DNA from: an uncultured Bacteroidales bacterium
GTDB taxonomy: Bacteria > Bacteroidota > Bacteroidia > Bacteroidales > Paludibacteraceae
DNA length: 64,000 nucleotides
Reading direction: 5' to 3'
Assembly (NCBI GenBank): GCA_900320865.1
Contig: ONTT01000005.1
Span: forward strand, 1 to 64,000
Position 1 is the first letter of the stretch; every line of letters starts with the position of its first letter. Made by a program: the position numbers and the translations under genes. Shown one piece after another: positions 54,398 to 63,200 of the stretch. The notes under the pieces were generated by a model, which had not been told where the DNA came from, did no database searches, and was given only the letters and a program-made list of their open reading frames with translations.

Positions 54398-55333
54398 ATG
54401 GAAATTCCTATAATATTAGTACATACGGGAGATATTTTTTATTTAGAACCGGTGTTGCGCCAAGCGCGTACATTTAATCCCGATAGCCATATCTATTTGA
54501 TAAGCGATGCTTCTACTATTCACTATGATTATGTTGAGCATGTGGATATATCAGAATACTCGGCATTGGCTGATAAATTTAAAGAAGTATATGTCCATAT
54601 GTCAATTAATCCATATCACTATGAGTTATTTTGTTTTCAACGCTGGTTCGTTATACTGGATTTCGTTGAGAAAAATAATATAGAGCATTTCTTATGCATG
54701 GATTCGGATGTTATGCTATATTGCAATGTGGATGAAATCTTTGGGAAATGGACGGATTACGATATGACGATGTGCTTATTCGAAGGCCCCCAATATTCTC
54801 TTTTTAGTAAGAATTCTTTGAAAAAGTTTTGTGATTACATATATACTCACTACTCAGAAGAATCAAGATTTGAAGAAGTAAAAAAATGGAATCTTACTCA
54901 TGGAGGAGTATCTGATATGCGATTCTTTACTTATTATAGTCAATGTCCTAATGTCAGTGTTTTTAATACTGGTCAAGTGTTAGATGGCTCTTGCTTTGAC
55001 TTCAACATGAAGATACCACAAGGGTTTGAAATGCAAGGGCGAATTAAAAAAATATATTGGCAAGATGGACTACCTTATGGAAAGAAAGCGGATACTGGCG
55101 AGTTCATTCGTTTTAATGCATTGCATTTTCAGGGAGGAGTCAAGCATAAATTAAATCGATATATCTATAGAGATCTTCCTTTCTCTAAGCGTATTTGGAA
55201 AAACATATGTTGGTTTTTTAATCCCTTGCGAATAAAGAGCCGATGGGGAGAACTAAGAAAAATCCTTTCCAACCGAAGAATGTTTTTTTATTTTATACGG
55301 TCTAGGGTATTTTGGCGCACATTTAAATTCTAA
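54398..55333 (+). CDS. Glycosyltransferase-like protein with DSD motif
   Basis: This 311-aa protein starts MEIPIILVHTGDIFYLEPVLRQA and has HFLCMDSDVMLYCNVDEIFG, a metal-binding DxD motif and a likely nucleotide-sugar fold (GT8-like). The end is basic with FFYFIRSRVFWRTF. The function is uncertain. The gene is clearly more AT-rich than both neighbours, consistent with recent transfer. I chose the start at 54398 because the upstream frame overlaps the GT4 gene. Confidence 0.7.
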   Translation: MEIPIILVHTGDIFYLEPVLRQARTFNPDSHIYLISDASTIHYDYVEHVDISEYSALADKFKEVYVHMSINPYHYELFCFQRWFVILDFVEKNNIEHFLCMDSDVMLYCNVDEIFGKWTDYDMTMCLFEGPQYSLFSKNSLKKFCDYIYTHYSEESRFEEVKKWNLTHGGVSDMRFFTYYSQCPNVSVFNTGQVLDGSCFDFNMKIPQGFEMQGRIKKIYWQDGLPYGKKADTGEFIRFNALHFQGGVKHKLNRYIYRDLPFSKRIWKNICWFFNPLRIKSRWGELRKILSNRRMFFYFIRSRVFWRTFKF

Positions 55334-55360
55334 TTATTGTTTGGAATAATCAAGATTACT

Positions 55361-56095
55361 ATGATCTCAATCATCACTATCACATATAATGCGGAGCGCT
55401 GGTTGGAGCGGACGATGAAGAGTGTGCTGGCACAGACATGCACGGAATACGAGTATATCATTGTGGATGGCGGGTCGAAAGACGGAACGGTAGATATCGT
55501 CAAACGTTTGGAACCGCTGTTTGAGGGACGATTGTCATGGAAGTCCGAGCCGGACAAAGGACTCTATGACGCGATGAATAAAGGTATTGCTCGGGCGACA
55601 GGTGATTTCCTTTGGTTTATGAATGCCGGCGATGAGATATATGCTCCGGATACCTTGGCGCATGTAGTGGCTGCGGCTACGGATGAGACCGATATTGTAT
55701 ATGGCAAAGCGTGCATCGTGAATGCGGAGGGCGTAAAAGTGAGTGAGCATCATAAAGTAACGCCGTCCGATTTACAGCGCAAACATTTCCTGAATGGGTT
55801 GGTGGTGAGTCATCAGGCTATTTTGGTGCGCCGTTCGATAGCCGGTCAGTATAATACTTCTTATCGCATCTCGGCAGATTATGATTGGTGTATACGAGCC
55901 GTGACTGCTTCGCGGAAAAATGCGTATCTGGATGAGTATATTTGTAAGTTCTTGACCGAAGGTGTTAGTCAGAAACAAAGAAAACGCTCTTGGGCGGAGC
56001 GTTTTCATATCATGCGTGCGCACTTCGGTTTGTTACGAACCCTCTGGGCGCATTTTGTGATCGTGCTGAAGTATCCGTTCTCGATTAAGTACTAA
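55361..56095 (+). CDS. Glycosyltransferase family 2 (WcaA-like)
   Basis: This 244-aa GT2 begins MISIITITYNAERWLERTMKSVL and has YIIVDGGSKDGTVDIV, DKGLYDAMNKGIARATGDFLWFMNAGDE and KTYRISADYDWCIRAV-type text, as in WcaA-like enzymes. Its stop codon overlaps that of the convergent MerR gene by two bases. It ends the second glycan locus. Confidence 0.85.
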   Translation: MISIITITYNAERWLERTMKSVLAQTCTEYEYIIVDGGSKDGTVDIVKRLEPLFEGRLSWKSEPDKGLYDAMNKGIARATGDFLWFMNAGDEIYAPDTLAHVVAAATDETDIVYGKACIVNAEGVKVSEHHKVTPSDLQRKHFLNGLVVSHQAILVRRSIAGQYNTSYRISADYDWCIRAVTASRKNAYLDEYICKFLTEGVSQKQRKRSWAERFHIMRAHFGLLRTLWAHFVIVLKYPFSIKY

Positions 56096-56424
56096 GCCTT
56101 AATCATTTTACGAATCTCGCATAGTTCGTCTTTGACGCGCAGGAGGATCTCTACTGCTGCTTGCCGTTCATCCGAGCGCTTGGTATTGCTTTTCAGTTCT
56201 TTTTGAATCGCTTCAATACGGGTGATCTTCAGTTCATCGCGGATATACTTAATGCGCTTGATGAGTTCCTGATCTTCGCGCGTATAATAACGATTACCAT
56301 GCCCGTCTTTGCGGGGATTTAACTCCCTGAACTGCTTCTCCCAATAGCGCAGGGTAGAAACCGGAACTCCGGTCTCTTGCTCCGTTTCACGCAGCGAGTA
56401 ATATATTTTTTCTGTAGGCAACAT
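56092..56424 (-). CDS. MerR family transcriptional regulator
   Basis: This 110-aa protein has the MerR winged helix: YYSLRETEQETGVPVSTLRYWEKQFREL, then RKDGHGNRYYTREDQELIKRIKYI, and a helical C-terminus that could dimerise. There is no obvious metal or ligand domain. It is the last gene of the leftward parAB-MltD run. Confidence 0.88.
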   Translation of the reverse strand: MLPTEKIYYSLRETEQETGVPVSTLRYWEKQFRELNPRKDGHGNRYYTREDQELIKRIKYIRDELKITRIEAIQKELKSNTKRSDERQAAVEILLRVKDELCEIRKMIKA

Positions 56425-56483
56425 TCAGTATTCAGTATTCTTAGCCCACAAGGGGCACGATTATTTCAGTATTCAGCGTTCAG

Positions 56484-57857
56484 TTACTTGCAGATCTTGA
56501 GTTTCTTTCCTTCGCGGATGTTATCGGATTTGAGTCCGTTCCAAGCTTTGAGTTGTTTGACCGTACAGTGGAATTTCTTTGCGATGCCTCCTAAGGTATC
56601 GCCTTTCTTAATGGTGTAGTATGTCACGCCGTTCACGCGGTAAGCACCGGAGATTGAGGTCACTTTCGCTAAGTCTATCTCTGCGCGGCGGTTGTTGATG
56701 AGGCTGTCTGCTTTGTAAGCAAGGATGGCTTGCTCGTTCTCGATGAAGGGTCCGATCTTATCGGCAGGCAGGCAGAGCGCGTAGTTGGCTCCGCCGGGAA
56801 GTATATCCTTCGAGTACTGCGGATTGAGACGACGCAATTCGGCCATGTCAATATGCAGGTTCTCACTAATCTGCATCAAGTGCATGCGGCGGTTCGTTCG
56901 GATTGTATCGGTGAGCAATGTCTTCTCTGCCGGAGCTTTGCATATGCCGTGCTCCTGACCATACGTCATCGCGTAGTTGGCGGCAATGAAGATAGGCACG
57001 TAGTTCCGCGTCTCGCGGGGCAGGAAGGGGTAGATGGACCAGAAGTCCCGTTTACCTCCGGCACGACGGATGGCTTTATTCACATTGCCGCTACCGCAGT
57101 TGTAGGCTGCTATGACGAGGTTCCAATCGTGGTATACGGCATACATACTGCTTAAGAAACGGCAGGCTGCTTCGGTGGATTTGATAGGATCCATTCGTTC
57201 GTCCACTAAAGAGTTCACTTCCAAACCGAAGAGTTTAGCAGTAGCCGGCATGAACTGCCAAAGACCGGCCGCACCTACATGCGAGCGTGCCATAGGGTTA
57301 AGAGCCGACTCGATGATAGGCAGGTTCTTCAGTTCATAGGGCAGGTCATAGCGCGCTAATGTCTCTTCGAAGATAGGGAAGTAATACTCGCTCATACGCA
57401 TGAGTTTGGCTACCTGTTTGGGGCTGCGTCGCACATACCATAATATAAACACGCGCACGCGCTCGTTATACGGCATCTCAATCACGCACGGCAGAGCCTG
57501 CAGACGGGCTTTATAAACTGCGTCAGGTAGGGTAGTGGTATCATGCGTAGCGGTGCAGTCCGTGGTATCCAGCCATCTCAGGCTCCACTCCAATGATCGC
57601 ATCTCAATATCCGTCAGGTCGCTGTCGTTCCACTGGGTGTAGAACGGCGGAATGACAGGCACGATGGTATCAATAATAGCCTCCAAACTATCTAAAGTCT
57701 CCGGTACCATGAGGGTGTCTGCTACCAGCGTATCTACTACGAGGGTATCGACTGCAATGCTATCGTTGATGCAGTGGGTGTTGAGGCTGTCTGCCACTTC
57801 TGCGCGAAGGCTCAAAGCGGCCACTAATCCAATGAATATGGTTAAAATCTTTTTCAA
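56484..57857 (-). CDS. Lytic transglycosylase MltD-type with LysM domains
   Basis: MltD enzymes cleave peptidoglycan glycan strands in the periplasm. The 457-aa product has a signal peptide and a Thr/Val/Asp-rich linker. The SLT catalytic domain has LPIIESALNPMARSHVGAAGLWQFMPATAK with the catalytic Glu. Two LysM-like domains follow, the last being YYTIKKGDTLGGIAKKFHCTVKQLKAWNGL at the C-terminus. Its gene follows the DUF5683 gene with a four-base overlap. The parAB-DUF5683-MltD order is common in Bacteroidota. Confidence 0.92.
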   Translation of the reverse strand: MKKILTIFIGLVAALSLRAEVADSLNTHCINDSIAVDTLVVDTLVADTLMVPETLDSLEAIIDTIVPVIPPFYTQWNDSDLTDIEMRSLEWSLRWLDTTDCTATHDTTTLPDAVYKARLQALPCVIEMPYNERVRVFILWYVRRSPKQVAKLMRMSEYYFPIFEETLARYDLPYELKNLPIIESALNPMARSHVGAAGLWQFMPATAKLFGLEVNSLVDERMDPIKSTEAACRFLSSMYAVYHDWNLVIAAYNCGSGNVNKAIRRAGGKRDFWSIYPFLPRETRNYVPIFIAANYAMTYGQEHGICKAPAEKTLLTDTIRTNRRMHLMQISENLHIDMAELRRLNPQYSKDILPGGANYALCLPADKIGPFIENEQAILAYKADSLINNRRAEIDLAKVTSISGAYRVNGVTYYTIKKGDTLGGIAKKFHCTVKQLKAWNGLKSDNIREGKKLKICK

Positions 57858-58441
57858 AATTGTATAGCTACTTTTAGTTCAGCAGTCTTTTGCTGCTGCA
57901 AATCATAATAAATCTGTGGTTCCAAGTTTAAGCTTAGGTTTGGCGAGATATCGAAGTCAAACAACTGCGCATCGACGTACGCATCAATGAGCGACAGGGC
58001 ATACACGACGACGATGGCTAATATCGAATAGTCGCGATAGCGTCGGTAGACGCTTTGCCGATTCTTGAGCGTATTCATCCAGGTCGACGCTCCTCCTACT
58101 TGCGATAACGTGTATCCGTCCGGCAGTACAGCGATATAGGTCTTACCGGGATCTTCGCTGACCATACCGGCTTGGATATCGTTGTATAAATCCAGATAGG
58201 CTCCCTTATAACCGCTGTAGCGCCCTTGCATCACGCTGATGGCATATCCGCAGCCCATAAATCCGCCGTAAACGATAGGCAGTTTCCAATAGGAACCGTT
58301 GTATATCTGTCCGGCACCAGGGGCAATAGCTCCTAACCAGACAGCCTTACCGGCGTCGGGTTTGCGAATAACGATGCTGTCTTGCTGCGCTTGTGCTATC
58401 AGCGGAAGAAGCATCAGTACTATGATCAGCCAGCGTTTCAA
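57854..58441 (-). CDS. DUF5683 family membrane protein
   Basis: This 195-aa protein has a signal-like N-terminus (LIIVLMLLPLIAQAQ). DUF5683-like text follows (KAVWLGAIAPGAGQIYNGSYWKLPIVYGGFMGCGYAI), then two or three hydrophobic segments and SLIDAYVDAQLFDFDIS. The function is unknown. It lies between parB and the transglycosylase gene, with four-base overlaps on both sides. Confidence 0.82.
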   Translation of the reverse strand: MKRWLIIVLMLLPLIAQAQQDSIVIRKPDAGKAVWLGAIAPGAGQIYNGSYWKLPIVYGGFMGCGYAISVMQGRYSGYKGAYLDLYNDIQAGMVSEDPGKTYIAVLPDGYTLSQVGGASTWMNTLKNRQSVYRRYRDYSILAIVVVYALSLIDAYVDAQLFDFDISPNLSLNLEPQIYYDLQQQKTAELKVAIQF

Positions 58442-59265
58442 CTTATGCGTTCGATGATACGACGTAATTCGTCTTCGTCTTCAAAGGAGATGACTACTTT
58501 GTTGTTTTGAATCTTTATCTTCAGTCCGCTATTGAGACTTAATTCCTTGCCCAGAGCGACGTATTGGTTCACTTCTCGTTTCGTCTGCGGGTTCTTACCG
58601 AGGCGATCTTCTTGCGCTAATGCTTCCACTTTGCGTACGGACAGGCCATCGCGCAAGATACGCTGATAAAGGGCTAACTGACGCTCGGGACTCGGTGTGC
58701 CCAAAATTGCACGGGCGTGCCCCATCTCAATCAGACGATCTTTGATACCTACTTGTATCTCTGCCGGTAACTTCAGCAGACGCAGGTAGTTGGCTACCGT
58801 AGCGCGTTTTTTTCCTACGCGCTCTGCCATTCGCTCTTGTGTCAGATTATAATCGTCCATCAGGCGTTGGTACGCCAAGGCGATTTCTATGGCATCCAAG
58901 TCTTCACGCTGGATATTCTCGATCAGCGCCCATTCCATCACTTGCTCATCTTTAGCCGTGCGGATATACGCAGGGATGCGCTCCAAACCGGCTAACTTAC
59001 TGGCGCGGAAACGACGTTCTCCGGCGATGATCATGTATGTTCCGTCTCCATTGTCGCGCAGGGTGATAGGCGAGATAACGCCGTGTTCGCGAATCGAATC
59101 GGCTAACTCTTGCATTGCTTCTTCATCAAACGAACGACGGGGCTGATCGGGATTCGCAAAGATCTTTGCTAACTCGATCTCGGAAATGGAACTGCTTCCA
59201 TTCGTATCTACATGCGAGGTGTCAATTAATGCATCCAGACCTCGTCCTAATCCAGTTTTCTTCAT
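58438..59265 (-). CDS. parB: Chromosome partitioning protein ParB
   Basis: This 275-aa ParB has IFANPDQPRRSFDEEAMQELADSI, GERRFRASKLAGLERIPAYIR (the CTP-binding GERRxRA motif), a helix-turn-helix around RMAERVGKKRATVANYLRLLKLP, and a C-terminal dimerisation region. It binds parS near the origin and works with ParA. It lies two bases after parA. Confidence 0.95.
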   Translation of the reverse strand: MKKTGLGRGLDALIDTSHVDTNGSSSISEIELAKIFANPDQPRRSFDEEAMQELADSIREHGVISPITLRDNGDGTYMIIAGERRFRASKLAGLERIPAYIRTAKDEQVMEWALIENIQREDLDAIEIALAYQRLMDDYNLTQERMAERVGKKRATVANYLRLLKLPAEIQVGIKDRLIEMGHARAILGTPSPERQLALYQRILRDGLSVRKVEALAQEDRLGKNPQTKREVNQYVALGKELSLNSGLKIKIQNNKVVISFEDEDELRRIIERIS

Positions 59266-59267
59266 AT

Positions 59268-60038
59268 CTATCGTTTCGTATTTCTAATGATCACTTCTCT
59301 TGCTAAAGCGGTGTAGTTCTGTGCGCCTTTCGAATGCGGGTCATACTCCAATACGGATACACCGTGCGAGGGAGCTTCGCTCAGACGCACATTGCGGGCG
59401 ATGACGGTATTGAACACCAAGTCTCCGAAATGACGTTTCACTTCCTCATAAACCTGATTGCTGAGGCGCAGACGATTATCGTACATGGTCAACAGGAAAC
59501 CTTCGATCTTCAGGTCGGGGTTCAATTTCGACTTGATGATCTTGATGGTGTTGAGCAGTTTGGCGATGCCCTCGAGGGCAAAGAACTCGCACTGCACCGG
59601 GATGATGACGCTGTCGCTGGCAGTCAAAGCATTGATCGTGATGAGGCCTAAAGACGGGCTGCAGTCAATGAGGATGTAGTCGTACTCATCGCGCACTTGA
59701 ACCAGGATATTTTTGAGCAACTGCTCACGATGTTCCATGTTGAGCATCTCAATTTCTGCGCCTACCAAGTCAATATGACTCGGGATGAGGCTTAGGTTCT
59801 CCATACCGGTATGTATGATTGCCGAATGCGGATCAATGCCATTCACCAGACATTCATAGATGGTACTGGTCAACTCGCGAATCTCAATTCCTAAGCCCGA
59901 CGAGGTGTTTGCCTGCGGGTCGGCGTCAATGAGCAACACCCTCTTGCCTAACTTGGCTAAGGCGGCCGCTAAGTTGATAGAGGTCGTCGTCTTACCTACG
60001 CCTCCTTTTTGGTTTGCTAATGAAATAATTTTACTCAT
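59268..60038 (-). CDS. parA: Chromosome partitioning ATPase ParA
   Basis: This 256-aa ParA has MSKIISLANQKGGVGKTTTSINLAAALA with the deviant Walker A motif, LLIDADPQANTSSGL and YILIDCSPSLGLITINAL. I chose the start at 60038 because it gives the family N-terminus; the open frame upstream overlaps the glycosyltransferase gene. It overlaps that gene by three bases. Confidence 0.95.
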   Translation of the reverse strand: MSKIISLANQKGGVGKTTTSINLAAALAKLGKRVLLIDADPQANTSSGLGIEIRELTSTIYECLVNGIDPHSAIIHTGMENLSLIPSHIDLVGAEIEMLNMEHREQLLKNILVQVRDEYDYILIDCSPSLGLITINALTASDSVIIPVQCEFFALEGIAKLLNTIKIIKSKLNPDLKIEGFLLTMYDNRLRLSNQVYEEVKRHFGDLVFNTVIARNVRLSEAPSHGVSVLEYDPHSKGAQNYTALAREVIIRNTKR

Positions 60039-61033
60039 ATCTGTTTTATTATCGTTTCTGCTTCTATTTGCCGGCAGGCATAGTTGCCGTATCGGCAGTG
60101 ATTGGTACCATGGCAGGTGCACGGGCGGCATCGTAAGTCATGGCGCTGGATTATGTCTTCCCGGTGCTGTTTCCATCCCATAAAGCCAATGATTGGGTGG
60201 GTGGCACACCAGACACTGATGGCTCGAAGTCCTACCAGGCTCGATAAGTGCTGGTTTGCGCTGTCCATACATATCATCACATCCAAGTGGCGCATCAGTT
60301 CCAGTTCCTGCTCTAACTGCAGACGACCGGCAACACTCTCTGTTCGCGGGAAGACGCTCGCCCACTGGCGAAGCATCTCCGTCTCTATCACTCCTGCGCC
60401 GAAGAGAAAGATGCGCGTGTGTTCGTCTTTCGAGAGGTGCTCAATGATGTCTTTTGTCACGCGGTAGGGCAACATGTTCGACCGCGATTTGGCAAAAGGC
60501 GCCAGACCAATCCATCGTTCGTCTTTTTCTTTTTTGCCGACGAGTTGTTGCACTTTCTTGGCGGCAGTCTTGTTGACAGGCAGGGCTGTGAACTCTTCGT
60601 CGGTTTGTAGGCCTGCGCGACGGAAGGTATCTTCGTAGCGCTCGAACTCCGATGGTAGGGGGTGCTTAGTGCCTATTCCCCAGACTGTTATCAGGTGCTT
60701 TCGGATTCGCCCGTAATGTACTCGCGTCACACGTTTTCCGCTTAGTTTCATCAATGTCCCAAATACGCGAGTGCGGAGCACGGACTGCAGGTCTATTACC
60801 GCATCCACTTTATTTCGCCATTCGCGCCAAAAATCCCATACCCCCTTCCAATCCAAATGATTGTCCACTTCTGCAAATTCGACATTCTCAAACGAATCGA
60901 ACATCGCGCGGAGGTTCTTCTTGCTCGCGATGACAAACCGGTCGTTCGGATAGCGACGACTCAGCGAAGCAATAACAGGAACCGTCATTGCCACATTACC
61001 GATCGTAGCCAAACGAATAATTAAGTAGGTCAT
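60035..61033 (-). CDS. Glycosyltransferase family 9 (heptosyltransferase-like)
   Basis: This 332-aa GT9 protein has RLATIGNVAMTVPVIASLSRRYP and AVIDLQSVLRTRVFGTLMKLSG in the first half. WIGLAPFAKSRSNMLPYRV and LMRHLDVMICMDSANQHLSSLVGLRAISVW, the ADP-heptose donor region, follow. It probably adds heptose to the LPS core. It sits inside a run with parA downstream, which is an unusual partner. Confidence 0.88.
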   Translation of the reverse strand: MTYLIIRLATIGNVAMTVPVIASLSRRYPNDRFVIASKKNLRAMFDSFENVEFAEVDNHLDWKGVWDFWREWRNKVDAVIDLQSVLRTRVFGTLMKLSGKRVTRVHYGRIRKHLITVWGIGTKHPLPSEFERYEDTFRRAGLQTDEEFTALPVNKTAAKKVQQLVGKKEKDERWIGLAPFAKSRSNMLPYRVTKDIIEHLSKDEHTRIFLFGAGVIETEMLRQWASVFPRTESVAGRLQLEQELELMRHLDVMICMDSANQHLSSLVGLRAISVWCATHPIIGFMGWKQHREDIIQRHDLRCRPCTCHGTNHCRYGNYACRQIEAETIIKQI

Positions 61034-61034
61034 C

Positions 61035-61742
61035 TTAGCGGTATTTTGGTTTTCGTTTAAATTTCCACATATAGGCCAGATTGATACTCAGATCCATCGG
61101 GCTGGCCATATTAAAATAGTCTGTTACAGAGGTACCGTACACACCTCCGAAGGAGTAGTCAAAGCGAATCTCCAATTGGTATATGCCGGCCTTTTTGGTT
61201 TGGAAGTAGAGTCCTGTTCCGGCAGCAATACCCCAGTCAAAGCGATGGTCGATGAGTTCGTATTCCGGTGAGGCATTACCGTTTACCAAGACGCCGTTGT
61301 TTCCTTCATCCTTTACGCAAAAACCAATCTGCGGACCGAGGTTCAAGAACCATCGGCAAAGTTCGCTACCGAAGTTCAGGTGCATGAAAATCGGCAGTTC
61401 TATATAATGCAAACTGCGATTATATCGGCCCTCATCACTCTTCTCTGCCCATCCGCGATGGAGATAGTTCAATTCCATCTGGAAACCGCAGTATTTATGG
61501 CCGGCATAGCGGAAGACAAATCCTCCATTCCCGCCCAGCACGCAGGCATCGGTGATCGGAGACATATTGGCTACCGACGGACGGTACATCACTGTACCAG
61601 CCGTCACACCGCCGTGCACACCGAAACAGAATTCTTTCTCTTTTAACCGCGGTTGCGCCAAAGAAGGAAGAAACTGGAAACAGAAAAGAGCCAGGACGAT
61701 AAGTCCCAATCCTCTTCCGAATATGTCTCTTGTTGCCTTCAC
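61035..61742 (-). CDS. Outer-membrane beta-barrel protein (PorT-like)
   Basis: This 235-aa protein has a signal peptide (LIVLALFCFQFLPSLAQ). Strands of an outer-membrane barrel (OMP_b-brl type) follow: FCFGVHGGVTAGTVMYRP, YCGFQMELNYLHRGW, HYIELPIFMHLNFG, AGIYQLEIRFDYSFGGVYG and a final DLSINLAYMWKF. The HYIELPIF-type element is typical of the family that includes PorT. A T9SS role is possible but unproven. It is two bases from the GT9 gene. Confidence 0.7.
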   Translation of the reverse strand: MKATRDIFGRGLGLIVLALFCFQFLPSLAQPRLKEKEFCFGVHGGVTAGTVMYRPSVANMSPITDACVLGGNGGFVFRYAGHKYCGFQMELNYLHRGWAEKSDEGRYNRSLHYIELPIFMHLNFGSELCRWFLNLGPQIGFCVKDEGNNGVLVNGNASPEYELIDHRFDWGIAAGTGLYFQTKKAGIYQLEIRFDYSFGGVYGTSVTDYFNMASPMDLSINLAYMWKFKRKPKYR

Positions 61743-61748
61743 CGATTG

Positions 61749-63200
61749 TTAATTTACATTCTTTACTACCACTTCCGTGCAGCCATTTTGCCATCCTCCT
61801 TCACCAATCTGTTTCCAGCAGATAGAGGACTGAAGGCCGTGAAACTCTTTTTCACCATGCAACCAAGCTACCAGCGCTTGCATCAGATCATAACCCAGTA
61901 AGTCGTAGCGAGGCATTTCGCAAACATGGTCGTTCACATAGAACTCCTCCCACAGCGCATCGTACGCTTCGCGTCCTTCCTCATTGGTGAAGACGGTGGT
62001 ATAGAGTTGCGGCAGGTTGATGGACTCTTTCTGCCAGGAGTATTGACTGATGATGCGTACGCGATAGCCCTCATCGCGAAGTCTTTGTAGATGAGGTAAT
62101 AATTGACGAACGTGCTGATATCGATCACTATGCAGGATAAAGATGTTCTCCCGCGTGGAGTCGAGCGCGTAAGCGCAAGAGTCACTGAGCAGGTCACGTA
62201 AGGGGAGGTTGGTGTATTGCAGTTCATGTGCCCGCAGTTGCTTGCGCATCACACGGGTGGACGTGGCTAATTCTGCTTCACGTACCTCGATAGCGACGCA
62301 GTGGATATCATCCGAACGTTCTGCAATCCAACTGCAGAGACTATCTGCTTCCTGTTTATCCGTGGAGTTAAACTGCAGCACTTGGGGACGATTCTCCAAT
62401 CGGATATCATCGCTGAACGGCAGCAAAAGCGGTACATTGTGTGTATCGCACCAATCGGCCATCAGTTCAATCTGAATCGGGTAGACGAGACCTAGCACAC
62501 CGCGTACGGCATTTAACTCGGTGCTGTCGCATAATGCGCGCACGCGCAGCTCGCTGCGCTCCGTATCATATACGCGCAGGCGGTAGAGCGTGCTATCGTT
62601 CTGCAAATCCCTAAGTGCTAATAAAGCACCTTGATAAAACTCTAACATTCTCTCCGCATTTCCGCTGCGCTTGGTCTGTTGACTCTCAAAAGGTAACAAC
62701 AAGGCCAGTTCTACGATTTCGCGGGTATCTACAATTGAATCTACTACAGCAATCGTGTCCTCCTCTATTACTGTGACCGTATCTTCCGGCACGGTTACAA
62801 CAACCGGGTCAACCTCCATCATTGTATCTCGTGCCAAACGTTTCTCCCAACGTTCCAGACGTGGGTCAATGGGTTCTTTTATCGGACGCTCGGCCTGCTG
62901 CTTTACGACCGGTCGCTTGGTAGGAATGAGCAATTCCTCATCATATCGAACACCGCGTTCTTTCAGCTGCGGGTTCAGACGAATAATCTCCGCTTGCGAT
63001 ACATCGAAGTTCACGCCGATACGGTACAAGCCAATACTGCGCTCCACGCGGTATTTGTACACCTCCTCGCCATTCACTGTATCCAAAGGATAGTCCAACA
63101 GCTCTTGCGCAGTTGCGGGAACGAGGAATAGGAAACAAAGAGCAAGGATAAAGAAGCCTCTAAACCCTAATCGCTCTACACTAAACTTTTTTACTTGCAT
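61749..63200 (-). CDS. LysM domain plus periplasmic-binding-like protein
   Basis: This 483-aa protein has a signal peptide. A LysM-like region (VYKYRVERSIGLYRIGVNFDVSQAEIIRLNPQL, residues about 48-85) and a charged linker follow, then a periplasmic-binding-protein type I region (about residues 165-465) with VELALLLPFESQQ, GLVYPIQIELMADWCDTHNVPLLLPF and RYDLLGYDLMQALVAWL. It may act at the cell wall. It overlaps the gldG gene by 20 bases. Confidence 0.78.
   Translation of the reverse strand: MQVKKFSVERLGFRGFFILALCFLFLVPATAQELLDYPLDTVNGEEVYKYRVERSIGLYRIGVNFDVSQAEIIRLNPQLKERGVRYDEELLIPTKRPVVKQQAERPIKEPIDPRLERWEKRLARDTMMEVDPVVVTVPEDTVTVIEEDTIAVVDSIVDTREIVELALLLPFESQQTKRSGNAERMLEFYQGALLALRDLQNDSTLYRLRVYDTERSELRVRALCDSTELNAVRGVLGLVYPIQIELMADWCDTHNVPLLLPFSDDIRLENRPQVLQFNSTDKQEADSLCSWIAERSDDIHCVAIEVREAELATSTRVMRKQLRAHELQYTNLPLRDLLSDSCAYALDSTRENIFILHSDRYQHVRQLLPHLQRLRDEGYRVRIISQYSWQKESINLPQLYTTVFTNEEGREAYDALWEEFYVNDHVCEMPRYDLLGYDLMQALVAWLHGEKEFHGLQSSICWKQIGEGGWQNGCTEVVVKNVN

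Noticed and set aside
56425..56483. Short TTCAGTATTC repeats between MerR and MltD genes
   Set aside because: Five or six copies of a 5-10 nt word in 60 bp look like simple-sequence expansion, with no open frame or hairpin of note.
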